From: a virus | Virus record (IMG/VR): IMGVR_UViG_3300037882_003354 | Coordinates: 248,001-312,000 of that record | Length of the DNA stretch: 64,000 nucleotides | Direction: 5' to 3' (one strand) | Shown here: positions 7,871-15,402 of the stretch, piece by piece | Layout of the letters: each line of letters begins with the position of its first letter | Position numbering within the stretch: the stretch's first letter is position 1 | The notes under the pieces: model-generated | Told to the model about the DNA's origin: nothing | Database searches by the model: none | The model's input: only the letters and a program-made list of their open reading frames with translations | Program-made: the position numbers and the translations under genes

Positions 7871-8859
7871 TGTGTGTACCTTGCATTTAATGGTTCCGCA
7901 TAACTCTGCACTTGTTCGCTGATCTTGACCAAGTCGTATTCGGAACAAAGTTTCAACAATCGTACGCCCACCTGAGAGATGTTTTTACCCTTGCTGATTT
8001 CTTGTTCAATCGCTTGTTGGATGAGTAGTTTGATTTCTGCTGGCTGCGCCGACAGGTCGCATAGCAATCTATTTCGATTGTAGTCATCCAACACACGATG
8101 TTCAACACCTTCATGATCAGTCCATCGTTGCAGCATCATGTTATTCCAGTTGTAACCACGATGATCACGATCGGCAAATGCCTCGCGCAGGCCAATCTTG
8201 TTCTTGGTTCCCCGTTCGCGGACACCAGGATATGCACTAAAGATGTTGTCAGATGTGTCGCCACGCATGCACTTTTCAAACAACAGCCATTCCGGATCAG
8301 GTGCGGGTTTCACTTCCTTGGTCTTCTTGTCCACCACCCGCTTGCCCTTGTCGTCGAAGTAGCCTTCGTGAGTGGTTGTCACAGCGGTCACACCATTGTA
8401 CTGTTTTACATTGGTTGCAATCAGTTGTGCGAAGTCACCATCAGTACTGATGATCACATGTTGGTCGTCAGTGTGACTTTGAATCCAGCCGGCGATCAGG
8501 TCGTCGGCTTCCAGCTGTTGATGCTGTAGTGCAGTGGCATTGGTCTTTTCTGCGATAAAGTCTTTAAACTCGTCAAATGTTTCCCAGAACACTCGATCTT
8601 CTTCGGCTTCCCTGGGACTCTGCGCCGCACGAGCATCTGACCGCTGTCGCTTGTAGGGTGCGTAATAATCCTTGCGCCAGCTGCGGCCCTCGAGAAAAAA
8701 GATCACATGGTCACCATGGAAATCGCGCCAGGCTTTTCTCACACTGCTTAAAACGGTGTGCAGACTCATGCCAATTTTATCTTCAGTGTCGCCGCGAACG
8801 ACGTGCCTGGCGCGAAAAAACAGGTTGGCTAGATCGACCAATATGTAAGTTTTATTCAT
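7867..8859 (-). CDS. rnh: RNase H / 5'-3' FEN-like exonuclease
   Basis: A 330-residue T4 Rnh-like flap nuclease (T4 Rnh is 305). Acidic clusters of the FEN fold are visible: ILVDLANLFF at the N-terminus, FFLEGRSWRKDYYAPYKRQR around residue 55-75 (helical arch), LEADDLIAGWI near 117-127, and ISTDGDFAQL around 136-145. A helix-hairpin-helix-like C-terminal part follows (CMRGDTSDNIFSAYPGVRERG). In T4 it removes RNA primers from Okazaki fragments at the fork built by gp43, gp44 and gp45, which are also in this window. Confidence 0.9.
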   Translation of the reverse strand: MNKTYILVDLANLFFRARHVVRGDTEDKIGMSLHTVLSSVRKAWRDFHGDHVIFFLEGRSWRKDYYAPYKRQRSDARAAQSPREAEEDRVFWETFDEFKDFIAEKTNATALQHQQLEADDLIAGWIQSHTDDQHVIISTDGDFAQLIATNVKQYNGVTAVTTTHEGYFDDKGKRVVDKKTKEVKPAPDPEWLLFEKCMRGDTSDNIFSAYPGVRERGTKNKIGLREAFADRDHRGYNWNNMMLQRWTDHEGVEHRVLDDYNRNRLLCDLSAQPAEIKLLIQQAIEQEISKGKNISQVGVRLLKLCSEYDLVKISEQVQSYAEPLNARYTQ

Positions 8860-8862
8860 GAG

Positions 8863-9477
8863 TTACTTGACTTTTTTATAACTTACCTTGCGTCCTTCTA
8901 CTCCATACTCAATCACCTCAAAATTATTTTTAATTAAATCTTCGTGTATCAATGCATGTGGGTAATCAGCAATATCGTCAAATATAAAAATTGTACCTGT
9001 GGCAGACCTTGGGTAAAAAAATCTCAATTCCCTGAATAAGCTGACTATGTCATGTGGCCCATCAAAGAACACTAGACTGTACTGGTTTATAATTTGTTTG
9101 TAGTCTTGATAAACTGGCACCCCATCGGCGAATCTAGAAAAGAATTCGGTATCCTCTAGGCAAAAGAATACAACATTCACTGGCTTTCCTTGCGCGAAGT
9201 TGTATATACCTGGCAAGGCTTCGTCGCGCATGTGGTTGCTATAACCACATTTCCGCAATTCGCCCTCTCTAGGTGCATAATCAATATCGCCATACGGGTC
9301 AATGCATACGACGTTTCTATTAATATCACCGGCGCTCAGTAGCCCATTAATGATATGGGATAGACTGCCACCTTTCCTAGTGCCGATTTCACATACAATT
9401 CCTTGCACGTCTTTGATTGCTGCGGCGGCATTATACAATACATGATAATCTCCGCTGTCTGTTGGTAGTGTTTCCAT
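8863..9477 (-). CDS. Class I SAM-dependent methyltransferase-like protein
   Basis: 204 residues with a Rossmann methyltransferase layout. Motif I is IVCEIGTRKGGSLSHIINGLL (about residues 27-47), the acidic end of strand 2 is VVCIDPYGDI, and FFDGPHD and IFIFDDIADY follow at strands 4 and 5. It resembles the methyltransferase_24 group that often modifies sugars or small molecules. Substrate unknown. It lies between RNase H and small hypothetical genes, away from the glycosyltransferases. Confidence 0.7.
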   Translation of the reverse strand: METLPTDSGDYHVLYNAAAAIKDVQGIVCEIGTRKGGSLSHIINGLLSAGDINRNVVCIDPYGDIDYAPREGELRKCGYSNHMRDEALPGIYNFAQGKPVNVVFFCLEDTEFFSRFADGVPVYQDYKQIINQYSLVFFDGPHDIVSLFRELRFFYPRSATGTIFIFDDIADYPHALIHEDLIKNNFEVIEYGVEGRKVSYKKVK

Positions 9478-9485
9478 ATATTTCC

Positions 9486-9842
9486 TTAGTAAACTTCCGA
9501 TTTTCCGTCGCCCAGATCATTTATATTAACATAGCCTGCGCCTCGGCGGTCCATGTTAATTCCGGCTTCGGCCCCGATATTCCGGCATAGATCGCCGAAC
9601 CACTTGTCCACAGTTTCTTCGTCGGAACTGCCAGAATATCCGCTGTTACGTAATTGTAGCACAAAATACTCATTCCAGTCAAGTTCAAAAAATCCGTTGC
9701 GAATATTGTCCTTGTTTACATGAGTGTCCAATACAGCCACCCAGGGTTCTTTTTTCTCTGTGGCGATCTCTTTTGCAGTCTTTTCCACCACTACTGGTGC
9801 TGGTTGACTGCCCAGCATTTTTTTAAAAAACTCTTTAATCAT
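9486..9842 (-). CDS. Conserved T4-like phage protein, unknown function
   Basis: 118 residues. The segment from PWVAVLDTHV through NGFFELDWNEYFVLQLRNSGYSG to WFGDLCRNIG is one I recognise as widely conserved in T4-like cyanophages, where it is hypothetical. The N-terminus (MIKEFFKKMLG) is amphipathic, and a proline/lysine-rich linker precedes the conserved block. The start overlaps the next upstream gene's stop by 4 bases. Confidence 0.75.
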   Translation of the reverse strand: MIKEFFKKMLGSQPAPVVVEKTAKEIATEKKEPWVAVLDTHVNKDNIRNGFFELDWNEYFVLQLRNSGYSGSSDEETVDKWFGDLCRNIGAEAGINMDRRGAGYVNINDLGDGKSEVY

Positions 9843-10075
9843 GATCGTTCCTTTAATAATTGTAATAGATGTTCATGACTGTCCCTCCAACGCACTTCAG
9901 ACTTTCGACCAGCATCCGAGTTGGGAGATATAGCAAGCCCACGATATCCGTATTTCCAAAAAATAATTTTGTTGGTTATCTCACAACGGTGGGGTAGCCA
10001 GGCAAAGGACAATTGCCACGTGGCTCTGGAATAAAATGGGTCGTATGTTTGATAGTTTTCTGTGTAAAACATCAT
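9839..10075 (-). CDS. Hypothetical protein downstream of QueE
   Basis: 78 residues from ATG 10075, which overlaps the QueE TGA in an ATGA junction; an ATG at 10084 gives three more residues. The protein is aromatic and His/Trp-rich (FYSRATWQLSFAWLPHRCE, IIFWKYGYRG, EVRWRDSHEHLLQLL). Small phage proteins of this look occur beside queuosine-pathway genes, but no function is known. Confidence 0.65.
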   Translation of the reverse strand: MMFYTENYQTYDPFYSRATWQLSFAWLPHRCEITNKIIFWKYGYRGLAISPNSDAGRKSEVRWRDSHEHLLQLLKERS

Positions 10076-10923
10076 GTGCCCCATGCGTTGCGGAACAAAG
10101 GCACCTGCAATCGATCACTATATCGCAGTCCATGCTGCATGGCCAATTCGGCCACACGACGATTGTTCAGTGTGTATACACTTTCCACACCACCCACGGG
10201 CATGAGATAGATGGGTCCACGAAATCCAGCAGCACGATATTCAGCCGAGGCTTCCAAGGCATCAGCTACATCTGTTTCAGTGGCCACCACAAACTTCAGG
10301 TATGCATAACCCACCTGTTCATATTCGCAGACAACTTCCGGACGAATGGCATCCTCCCAGTTTTCACCACTGCATGGCAGTTTGGCACTGACTGAGAATG
10401 TGACCTCACCACCAGCGCCGTGTGGAAACTGCGCCTGATTCCAGGCTTGCAAGTACTCTTTAAATTCCTTGGTCAATCGCTGAGTGCCGTTGGTCTCAAA
10501 AGTAATCTCTTTTAGATTCTTCATCTTGGCATGCGCCAGCAAGTCAGGATAGGCCCGTTGCCAACCCAGCAAGGGCTCACCGCCTGTGATCACCAGGTGC
10601 TCATCACGCCATTCGCCGAACGGTAAAATTTCCATGATGCGGTCGGCGATGGCATCAGTGGTCAGCATGGGACTCAGATGTTTGAACTCCGGCATCCAGG
10701 AGGCGAAGGAGTCGCATCCTGACTTGACCAAGGGCAGGTCGTTGTATGTTTTATAATCTGCGATCTTGATCGCATGACGCTCTTGACTGGCTTCACCTGG
10801 CAGCATGCCAAATCCGTCACAGGTAAAATTACAACCAAATGTTCTCAAGAACACGGAGGGAACGCCCATATAACGTCCCTCTCCCTGGATTGAATAGAAT
10901 AATTCGCTTACTTTAATCTTCAT
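10072..10923 (-). CDS. queE: QueE-like radical SAM 7-carboxy-7-deazaguanine synthase
   Basis: 283 residues. The N-terminus SELFYSIQGEG is the QueE hallmark, and later motifs fit (LVITGGEPLLGWQ, TFETNGT, FSVSAKLPCSGE). QueE turns 6-carboxytetrahydropterin into CDG on the route to preQ0. The iron-sulfur cysteines are oddly spaced: C31 and C35 are present (GCNFTC), but the expected C-x2-C partner is Phe38. The next cysteine, C70, sits in GCDSFASW, which looks like the CDTxxSW box that normally follows at once. An insertion of about 35 residues therefore seems to split the motif. QueD and DpdA lie 4-7 kb upstream on the same strand. Confidence 0.88.
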   Translation of the reverse strand: MKIKVSELFYSIQGEGRYMGVPSVFLRTFGCNFTCDGFGMLPGEASQERHAIKIADYKTYNDLPLVKSGCDSFASWMPEFKHLSPMLTTDAIADRIMEILPFGEWRDEHLVITGGEPLLGWQRAYPDLLAHAKMKNLKEITFETNGTQRLTKEFKEYLQAWNQAQFPHGAGGEVTFSVSAKLPCSGENWEDAIRPEVVCEYEQVGYAYLKFVVATETDVADALEASAEYRAAGFRGPIYLMPVGGVESVYTLNNRRVAELAMQHGLRYSDRLQVPLFRNAWGT

Positions 10924-11248
10924 GTTTTAATCCGTCCATAATGACTTTACGTTCTCTATTGTACACTTCTCTATTTAGAAAAGCAAGAAACTCTTCGTAC
11001 TCCATGTGCTCTGCATGCTTTAGCAGATTCTTGCAGGCCAGGTAGTAGTATCTGCGACGAGCAGACTTGGTGACACCCTTGGCACTCTCCACGGTGATCT
11101 GGAATGTACGTACCAACACGTCAGCGGCCTCGCTGGGTTTGCCATGCCATTCAACATCACCGTCATTGGTAATAACTAACACTGGTTCGCTTTGAGCGTT
11201 GTTGAATGTAAATGCAGAAGTATGGATATTGGTATAGGTTGGAGTCAT
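10913..11248 (-). CDS. Hypothetical protein
   Basis: 111 residues from ATG 11248. The open frame extends to 11506 but would overlap the HIT gene by 230 bases, so the internal start is preferred; no strong Shine-Dalgarno is seen. Contents include EPVLVITNDGDVEWHGKPSEAADVL and a basic helix (SAKGVTKSARRRYYYLACKN). Its end overlaps the QueE start by 11 bases. The combination recurs in T4-like phages as an unnamed small protein. Confidence 0.6.
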   Translation of the reverse strand: MTPTYTNIHTSAFTFNNAQSEPVLVITNDGDVEWHGKPSEAADVLVRTFQITVESAKGVTKSARRRYYYLACKNLLKHAEHMEYEEFLAFLNREVYNRERKVIMDGLKHED

Positions 11249-11276
11249 GGTGCCAACCCAGTTGCCCTGTACATGA

Positions 11277-11672
11277 TTACAGTTTTTTATATTGTGGTGA
11301 TCGATAGTTGCCTTGGCCCGGTATCGTATTACGCACGCCGCCCACCGGATCCGAGACATCGCCTGTTCTACGTGGGATAAGATGTATATGGGGCCAACTA
11401 ACAGTTTGACCAGCAGCCTGGCCTTGATTAATTCCCACGTTAAATGCATGCCATTCTCCTGATTCCACTTGTTGTTTGCCATATCTGACTGCATCTTCAA
11501 ATGCATTGGTCAAGATTGCCATGGTGTTATATTTAGGTACAAATAATAGATGCCCAGGAGTCACTGGGTATCGATCTCGATACACGGCCACATGAAAATC
11601 TTCCCGTACTAGGTCGTCCCAGGGTGCATCGCTATCGGACAGATGTTCAGGACCATCAAAAACTTTAATCAT
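11277..11672 (-). CDS. HIT-family nucleotide hydrolase/transferase
   Basis: 131 residues, the normal length of a single HIT domain. Typical features are the DRYPVTPGHLLFVPK segment (about residues 33-47), FNVGINQGQAAGQTV, and the active-site loop WPHIHLIPRR. The usual His-x-His-x-His triad reads Trp-x-His-x-His here. The catalytic middle His and the last His remain, but the first is Trp. HIT enzymes cleave nucleotide-phosphoramidates or dinucleoside polyphosphates. The stop overlaps nothing; the start overlaps the PfkB kinase stop by 4 bases, so the two are coupled. Confidence 0.85.
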   Translation of the reverse strand: MIKVFDGPEHLSDSDAPWDDLVREDFHVAVYRDRYPVTPGHLLFVPKYNTMAILTNAFEDAVRYGKQQVESGEWHAFNVGINQGQAAGQTVSWPHIHLIPRRTGDVSDPVGGVRNTIPGQGNYRSPQYKKL

Positions 11673-12406
11673 ACAATTTCCTCTAAGGTTGGTGAATAGT
11701 TGCCACGATGTTGCACCGTGATGCTGGCCACACGAGTGGCAAATTTAATGGCACCGGTGATGTCGTGACCATTTTCCAGGTACTTGTAGGTCAGCGCAGA
11801 CAGGAAGGTGTCCCCTGCACCGCATACATCACTGACTTCTACCAGGGGTGCAGGATACGTTTCATTCTGGTATCGAGCACCTGATGCACCCAGGGTGACG
11901 ATCAGGTCATCACAATGGGATGTTGCCTGGTTGAACTCCTGATTATTAATTTTGACAAATGCTCCACTGAATCTGGCAAGATCCGTCTTCTTGGTATCAA
12001 TGAACACTGGTCCAGGGAAGTTGTGAATCACGTGTTCTATATGTTGGTAAGACAGGAAACCCTTGTTGTAGTCGGAAATCACCACAGCATCGTAATATTC
12101 CCAGGGCTTGCTCACAGAGCCTTTCCAGGCGTCAATGTTGCCCTCGTCATCCACACGCAACAGATGTTGGCCCGATCGATCATCAATGTATCTGGTCTTG
12201 GTGATGATGGTTTGGTTGCTGATGAATGTGACATCACAATCCAAATTCAGCAGGTTTTCAAGTACATTGGCTGCCATGCCCGGCACTGTGTAGTATTCTC
12301 GGATTTTCATCACAGGAACTGGTGCTTCTGGACTCAAACGATCGCATGACCCAATGTAGTATTCGTCAGTGCACTGATCCCCCAGGAGTAAAATTTTAAA
12401 TGACAT
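11669..12406 (-). CDS. PfkB-family sugar kinase, HldE N-domain-like
   Basis: 245 residues. The N-terminus KILLLGDQCTDEYYIGSCDRLSPEAPVPVMKI matches the heptose-7-phosphate kinase half of HldE/RfaE. The C-terminal anion-hole motif C-GAGDTF with its catalytic Asp is intact, as is IVTLGASGARY. It is shorter than the HldE kinase domain (about 315 residues): the section between PGMAANVLENL and TKTRYI is compressed. The matching cytidylyl/adenylyltransferase half is encoded separately at 39952-40425. Together they could make a nucleotide-activated heptose or similar sugar for the phage glycosyltransferases. Confidence 0.8.
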   Translation of the reverse strand: MSFKILLLGDQCTDEYYIGSCDRLSPEAPVPVMKIREYYTVPGMAANVLENLLNLDCDVTFISNQTIITKTRYIDDRSGQHLLRVDDEGNIDAWKGSVSKPWEYYDAVVISDYNKGFLSYQHIEHVIHNFPGPVFIDTKKTDLARFSGAFVKINNQEFNQATSHCDDLIVTLGASGARYQNETYPAPLVEVSDVCGAGDTFLSALTYKYLENGHDITGAIKFATRVASITVQHRGNYSPTLEEIV

Positions 12407-12412
12407 GATGCC

Positions 12413-12913
12413 TCACTTGGTCCACCAATTTTCCCAGGTGTATTCAATCCAGACGTCGTCTTCCATCTTGTTGATTTCCATGCCAGCGTAATACACGCCC
12501 ACCTGGCAGTCACTGGCCAAGTTGTCAACAACAGTGGCAAATCTAACATTTTCATTCCAGACTTTTTCCCAGCGATCACAATCGTTGGGGTGACAAAGAG
12601 TGGGCCAGTCTTTCATGATCCAGTTGAGAGTGGCACCGGTATCGTTGATGTCGTCGACGACTAGTATTCGTTTGCCATCGTATGCATCCTCGGCCATGCC
12701 ACAGTCACTGACGGTGTCACCGCCATCCCGTAGACTGACGTTCAACGCCTTCATGGGCACACCCAGATAGTGGCTGATCATCACAGCGGGCAGCAGTCCG
12801 CCACGAGTGATACCCACCACATAATCGGGCCGCCACTCAGACACCACAATTTGCCTGCAAATATTGGATATCAGCGACTGAAATTTTACATGATCAATAA
12901 TGAGTTTTTTCAT
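12413..12913 (-). CDS. Purine-type phosphoribosyltransferase
   Basis: 166 residues of type I PRTase fold. The PRPP loop is ILVVDDINDTGATL (about residues 82-95), with an upstream GITRGGLLPAVMISHYLGVP segment that matches xanthine/hypoxanthine/guanine PRTases such as Gpt. It salvages a purine base onto PRPP. With QueE, QueD and DpdA nearby, an alternative deazapurine substrate is conceivable but unproven. The start overlaps the stop of the next upstream gene by 4 bases. Confidence 0.85.
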   Translation of the reverse strand: MKKLIIDHVKFQSLISNICRQIVVSEWRPDYVVGITRGGLLPAVMISHYLGVPMKALNVSLRDGGDTVSDCGMAEDAYDGKRILVVDDINDTGATLNWIMKDWPTLCHPNDCDRWEKVWNENVRFATVVDNLASDCQVGVYYAGMEINKMEDDVWIEYTWENWWTK

Positions 12914-13245
12914 GATCGCTTGAGTGACTCCATGGTGATAATTTTATCCAGCTCTCGGCCAAAATCTTGATCACTGGTGATGACATACAGCCCAGTGGTA
13001 TTTCGATCGTGGTTATGATCGTAACGCTGCGTTTCCACGATCCTGCCACCAGTGGCCTGAAATACATGAAAACGCAGAGCACGTTCACGCTCCAGTGTAA
13101 TACTACCCGCTTCACTATCACGTGGAGGGCTACTCAGATACTTTGACTGTGACCTTTTGTTTGAGACTGAGATTATGTCTCGACGTTCGTCAGCATCGTA
13201 TGCTGATCGGCACTTGCGATTGAGCCAATTAAAAAACCAGTTCAT
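12910..13245 (-). CDS. Hypothetical protein
   Basis: 111 residues. The N-terminus MNWFFNWLNRKCRSAYDADERRD is aromatic then charged. The C-terminal half (LRFHVFQATGGRIVETQRYD to GLYVITSDQDFGRELDKIITMESL) is a small alpha/beta module I have seen in T4-like marine phages without a named function. It overlaps the PRTase start by 4 bases and follows the glycosyltransferase with 2 bases between. Confidence 0.65.
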   Translation of the reverse strand: MNWFFNWLNRKCRSAYDADERRDIISVSNKRSQSKYLSSPPRDSEAGSITLERERALRFHVFQATGGRIVETQRYDHNHDRNTTGLYVITSDQDFGRELDKIITMESLKRS

Positions 13246-13247
13246 GT

Positions 13248-14330
13248 TTATTCCTTTACAATATTATCGATCATAACACCGGCATTGAGATACTGTTCAA
13301 TTAGAATTTTACGCTGTTTGTCCAACGCATGCAAGTATTTTTCACGATTGTGAATACGCTCGCTGATAAACTCCACAACATCTGCGCGATGCAGTTCATA
13401 TGCTGCCACACTCTCGGTCCAGGCACTGGGATACTTGAATTCCGGCAGATACATTTCAGCATAACTGCATCGATCTGGCAACACGGGAATAACTCCAGCC
13501 AGCACACCTTCCATGATGCTGATGCCCAGATTTTCATGCAACGCACAACTGAAAATAATCTTGCTCCGACTCAACATCTGGTAATACTCGTCTTTGCTGA
13601 GATTCAACTTCTGCGTGATGACCATTCGGGACACCTGACACAGGTCAAATACCTGAGCTAGATCCTCAGCAATGTCAGGTTGCTTGTCGGCATTATACCT
13701 GTGCGGCCACATGACCAAATTGTCCGGATCTTTCTGCACATGGGCATATTGCGTCATAGCATCTACAATCATGCCATGCGGTTGTCCACTGCGCACAGCA
13801 CGATACTGTTCGCCAATGTCAATTTTTAGATTACGGAGGAACATGTCCTTGTGAAAGTCAGTGGCATAGTAATTGTACTTGCAACTATGGAACCAACTGC
13901 TCTCTGCCTGCCAGGGCCAGGGTTTTTGCATTTTGTATCCCAGGATGTCTGTGGGATCGTATGCTCCAGCATGCCAGATGGCATGTAGTTCCCAATCTTG
14001 TCCCATCAAGTCTCGCATGTATGCAATTTGCGTGATACACGGATTCCAAGCATCAGTAAACAGGATTTTGTCATTAGTGGTGACATTACCTGCATCCAAC
14101 TGGGTTATAAAGTTGCACAATTGAGTGCTTTTCCAAAAGTTTGTATCGGAAAAATTTAAAAATGCACCTGCTGTGACTTGCGTGGTACGTTGAACGCCAT
14201 CCAGCTGAATTACGGTAAACTTGTCGCCTGCTGCCTGAGCGAGTACTTGAGGAATGTTCTGATGCCATTGCATGGTATATCTGGAATCCAAGGGCTCCAG
14301 TGCAAAGATCCAAATGTTGGGTTTGTTCAT
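13248..14330 (-). CDS. GT-B fold glycosyltransferase (GT4-like)
   Basis: 360 residues. The N-terminal half is Rossmann-like (NIWIFALEPLDSRYTMQWHQNIPQVL). The C-terminal half holds the donor-binding signature E-x7-E as ENLGISIMEGVLAG, with YYQMLSRSKIIFSCAL before it, as in family GT4. The acceptor is unknown. It is the only glycosyltransferase on this strand and sits beside PfkB and PRTase genes. It may glycosylate phage DNA, virion proteins or host surface sugars. Confidence 0.75.
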   Translation of the reverse strand: MNKPNIWIFALEPLDSRYTMQWHQNIPQVLAQAAGDKFTVIQLDGVQRTTQVTAGAFLNFSDTNFWKSTQLCNFITQLDAGNVTTNDKILFTDAWNPCITQIAYMRDLMGQDWELHAIWHAGAYDPTDILGYKMQKPWPWQAESSWFHSCKYNYYATDFHKDMFLRNLKIDIGEQYRAVRSGQPHGMIVDAMTQYAHVQKDPDNLVMWPHRYNADKQPDIAEDLAQVFDLCQVSRMVITQKLNLSKDEYYQMLSRSKIIFSCALHENLGISIMEGVLAGVIPVLPDRCSYAEMYLPEFKYPSAWTESVAAYELHRADVVEFISERIHNREKYLHALDKQRKILIEQYLNAGVMIDNIVKE

Positions 14331-14349
14331 TTATTTGATAAATATTTAC

Positions 14350-14601
14350 ATGCGTATCAAAGAATTACTTGCCGAAAAAACCATTGCAGCACCCACTGCC
14401 AGTCAGTGTCAGGTCAAACGGCTGAGTAATGTTCGTTATTCTCAATGTGTGGCACGTGGGCTCAAAGCTCATGACAGTGAGCACACTGATGGCACTGGTA
14501 CACAAGGTGTTAAAGGCAGTGGCCGGCATCTTCGTGGACGCAAAGTCAAGAGCACCAAGTACGGTGGTAGTTTAAAATACTATCCGGGCAGTCGGGAATA
14601 A
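14350..14601 (+). CDS. Small basic head-internal protein candidate (tagged N-terminus)
   Basis: 83 residues from ATG 14350, the only plus-strand gene in a long minus-strand block. The N-terminus MRIKELLAEKT closely resembles the T4 capsid-targeting peptide of internal proteins (MKTYQEFIAEA, cut after Glu). The rest is rich in Arg, Lys, Gly and Ser (GRHLRGRKVKSTKYGGSLKYY), as in DNA-condensing internal proteins. A late-like GATAAATA (14337-14344) lies only 6 bases before the ATG, so the leader would be nearly absent. Injection with DNA is an inference. Confidence 0.6.
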   Translation: MRIKELLAEKTIAAPTASQCQVKRLSNVRYSQCVARGLKAHDSEHTDGTGTQGVKGSGRHLRGRKVKSTKYGGSLKYYPGSRE

Positions 14602-14604
14602 GAT

Positions 14605-14844
14605 TCAAAAATCGCTCGACTGTTGTGCCGATTGAGCAGCCCGCTGCTCCCTGCGTGCCTTGCGCTCGTGGTATTCTTGAGCACGTTGAAAATCCCGATA
14701 TGCATCGGACTTGTACATGTCCTTGGGTTCAAATGGCAGTAGATTGAACCTGCAGTGATCCAGCCAATTTTCCAGATCATCAAAGATCTTGGAAACTTCA
14801 GGCTTCATCTTGAGGGTCTTCTGAATGTAGTGTGGCAGTGCCAT
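14605..14844 (-). CDS. Small hypothetical protein
   Basis: 79 residues from ATG 14844, supported by AAGG 9 bases upstream. The frame is open to 14925 but would then overlap QueD. It is helical and strongly charged (KPEVSKIFDDLENWLDHCRFNLLPFEPKDMYKS, then YHERKARREQRAAQSAQQSS) and probably a DNA- or protein-binding helix bundle. Function unknown. It lies between the tagged basic protein and QueD. Confidence 0.65.
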   Translation of the reverse strand: MALPHYIQKTLKMKPEVSKIFDDLENWLDHCRFNLLPFEPKDMYKSDAYRDFQRAQEYHERKARREQRAAQSAQQSSDF

Positions 14845-14860
14845 GATTTTATTACCTTGA

Positions 14861-15325
14861 TTAAATTGTGATAGATTGAATTGGGCGAGAAGTGTTATAT
14901 CTAACGATGCATCCGTTCTCACCATCCTCGGACACCTCGATTTCTACCTCACGACGTGGATAGCGTGTGGCAATTTGCTCATAAAGATCGTCTGCGATCA
15001 TCTCGCAACTTTTATGATCCAATGACAATACTGCTTGGGAGTTTGAGTACAAATCTTCCAGCCAGCGTTTAAATTGAATAAATTCAATTTCCCGGTCATC
15101 ATGAAATACTTCAATAGCCACCCGGAAGTGAAAAATATGTCGATGCGGGGTTGCCAGGAATGACACATCATATCGGTCACCAGTGGCCAGTGCAGGATCT
15201 GTGGCAGCCGCTGGGTAGCAATGGATGCCTTCCTTGGCAAAAGTCACCCAAATTTTACGATTTGCCGAATTTCGAATTCGATTTCGTTGTTCTTGTAGCG
15301 CCAGGTTATGTTGTTCTTCAATCAT
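14861..15325 (-). CDS. queD: QueD-like 6-carboxytetrahydropterin synthase
   Basis: 154 residues, slightly longer than usual (about 120). QueD-type signatures are H61-x-H63 in PHRHIFHF, the REIEFIQFKRWLEDLY strand-helix following the zinc site, LDHKSCE (about 102-108), and a closing VSEDGENG. A possible catalytic Cys (C36, in GIHCYP) precedes the His pair. The reaction converts dihydroneopterin triphosphate to 6-carboxytetrahydropterin, the QueE substrate. It shares strand and region with DpdA. Because zinc-ligand spacing is divergent, the assignment is likely but not certain. It has its own sigma70 promoter, with no clear Shine-Dalgarno. Confidence 0.7.
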   Translation of the reverse strand: MIEEQHNLALQEQRNRIRNSANRKIWVTFAKEGIHCYPAAATDPALATGDRYDVSFLATPHRHIFHFRVAIEVFHDDREIEFIQFKRWLEDLYSNSQAVLSLDHKSCEMIADDLYEQIATRYPRREVEIEVSEDGENGCIVRYNTSRPIQSITI

Positions 15326-15352
15326 ATGTTAAACGTAGGTTAGTAAGTAATT

Positions 15353-15381
15353 AGTATACAGGAAAACAGGTGATCAGTCAA
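15353..15381 (-). promoter_or_regulatory. Sigma70-type promoter for queD
   Basis: On the minus strand TTGACT (15381-15376), 17 bases, TATACT (15358-15353). The predicted transcript would start about 20 bases before ATG 15325. The -35 box lies in the loop and stem of the DpdA terminator hairpin, so termination and re-initiation share bases. Confidence 0.75.
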
Positions 15382-15398
15382 GTTACTCCTGATCACCA
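15369..15398 (-). terminator. Hairpin terminator after dpdA
   Basis: A perfect 9-bp stem (GGTGATCAG / CTGATCACC, arms 15369-15377 and 15390-15398) begins 5 bases past the DpdA stop. On the minus strand it is followed by TGTTTTCC. It probably ends or attenuates the gp43-gp45-dpdA transcript before the queD promoter. Confidence 0.6.
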
Positions 15399-15402
15399 TG
15401 GT

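Noticed and set aside
10913-11506. Long form of the 111-residue gene
   Set aside because: It would overlap the HIT gene by 230 bases; the shorter start fits normal spacing.
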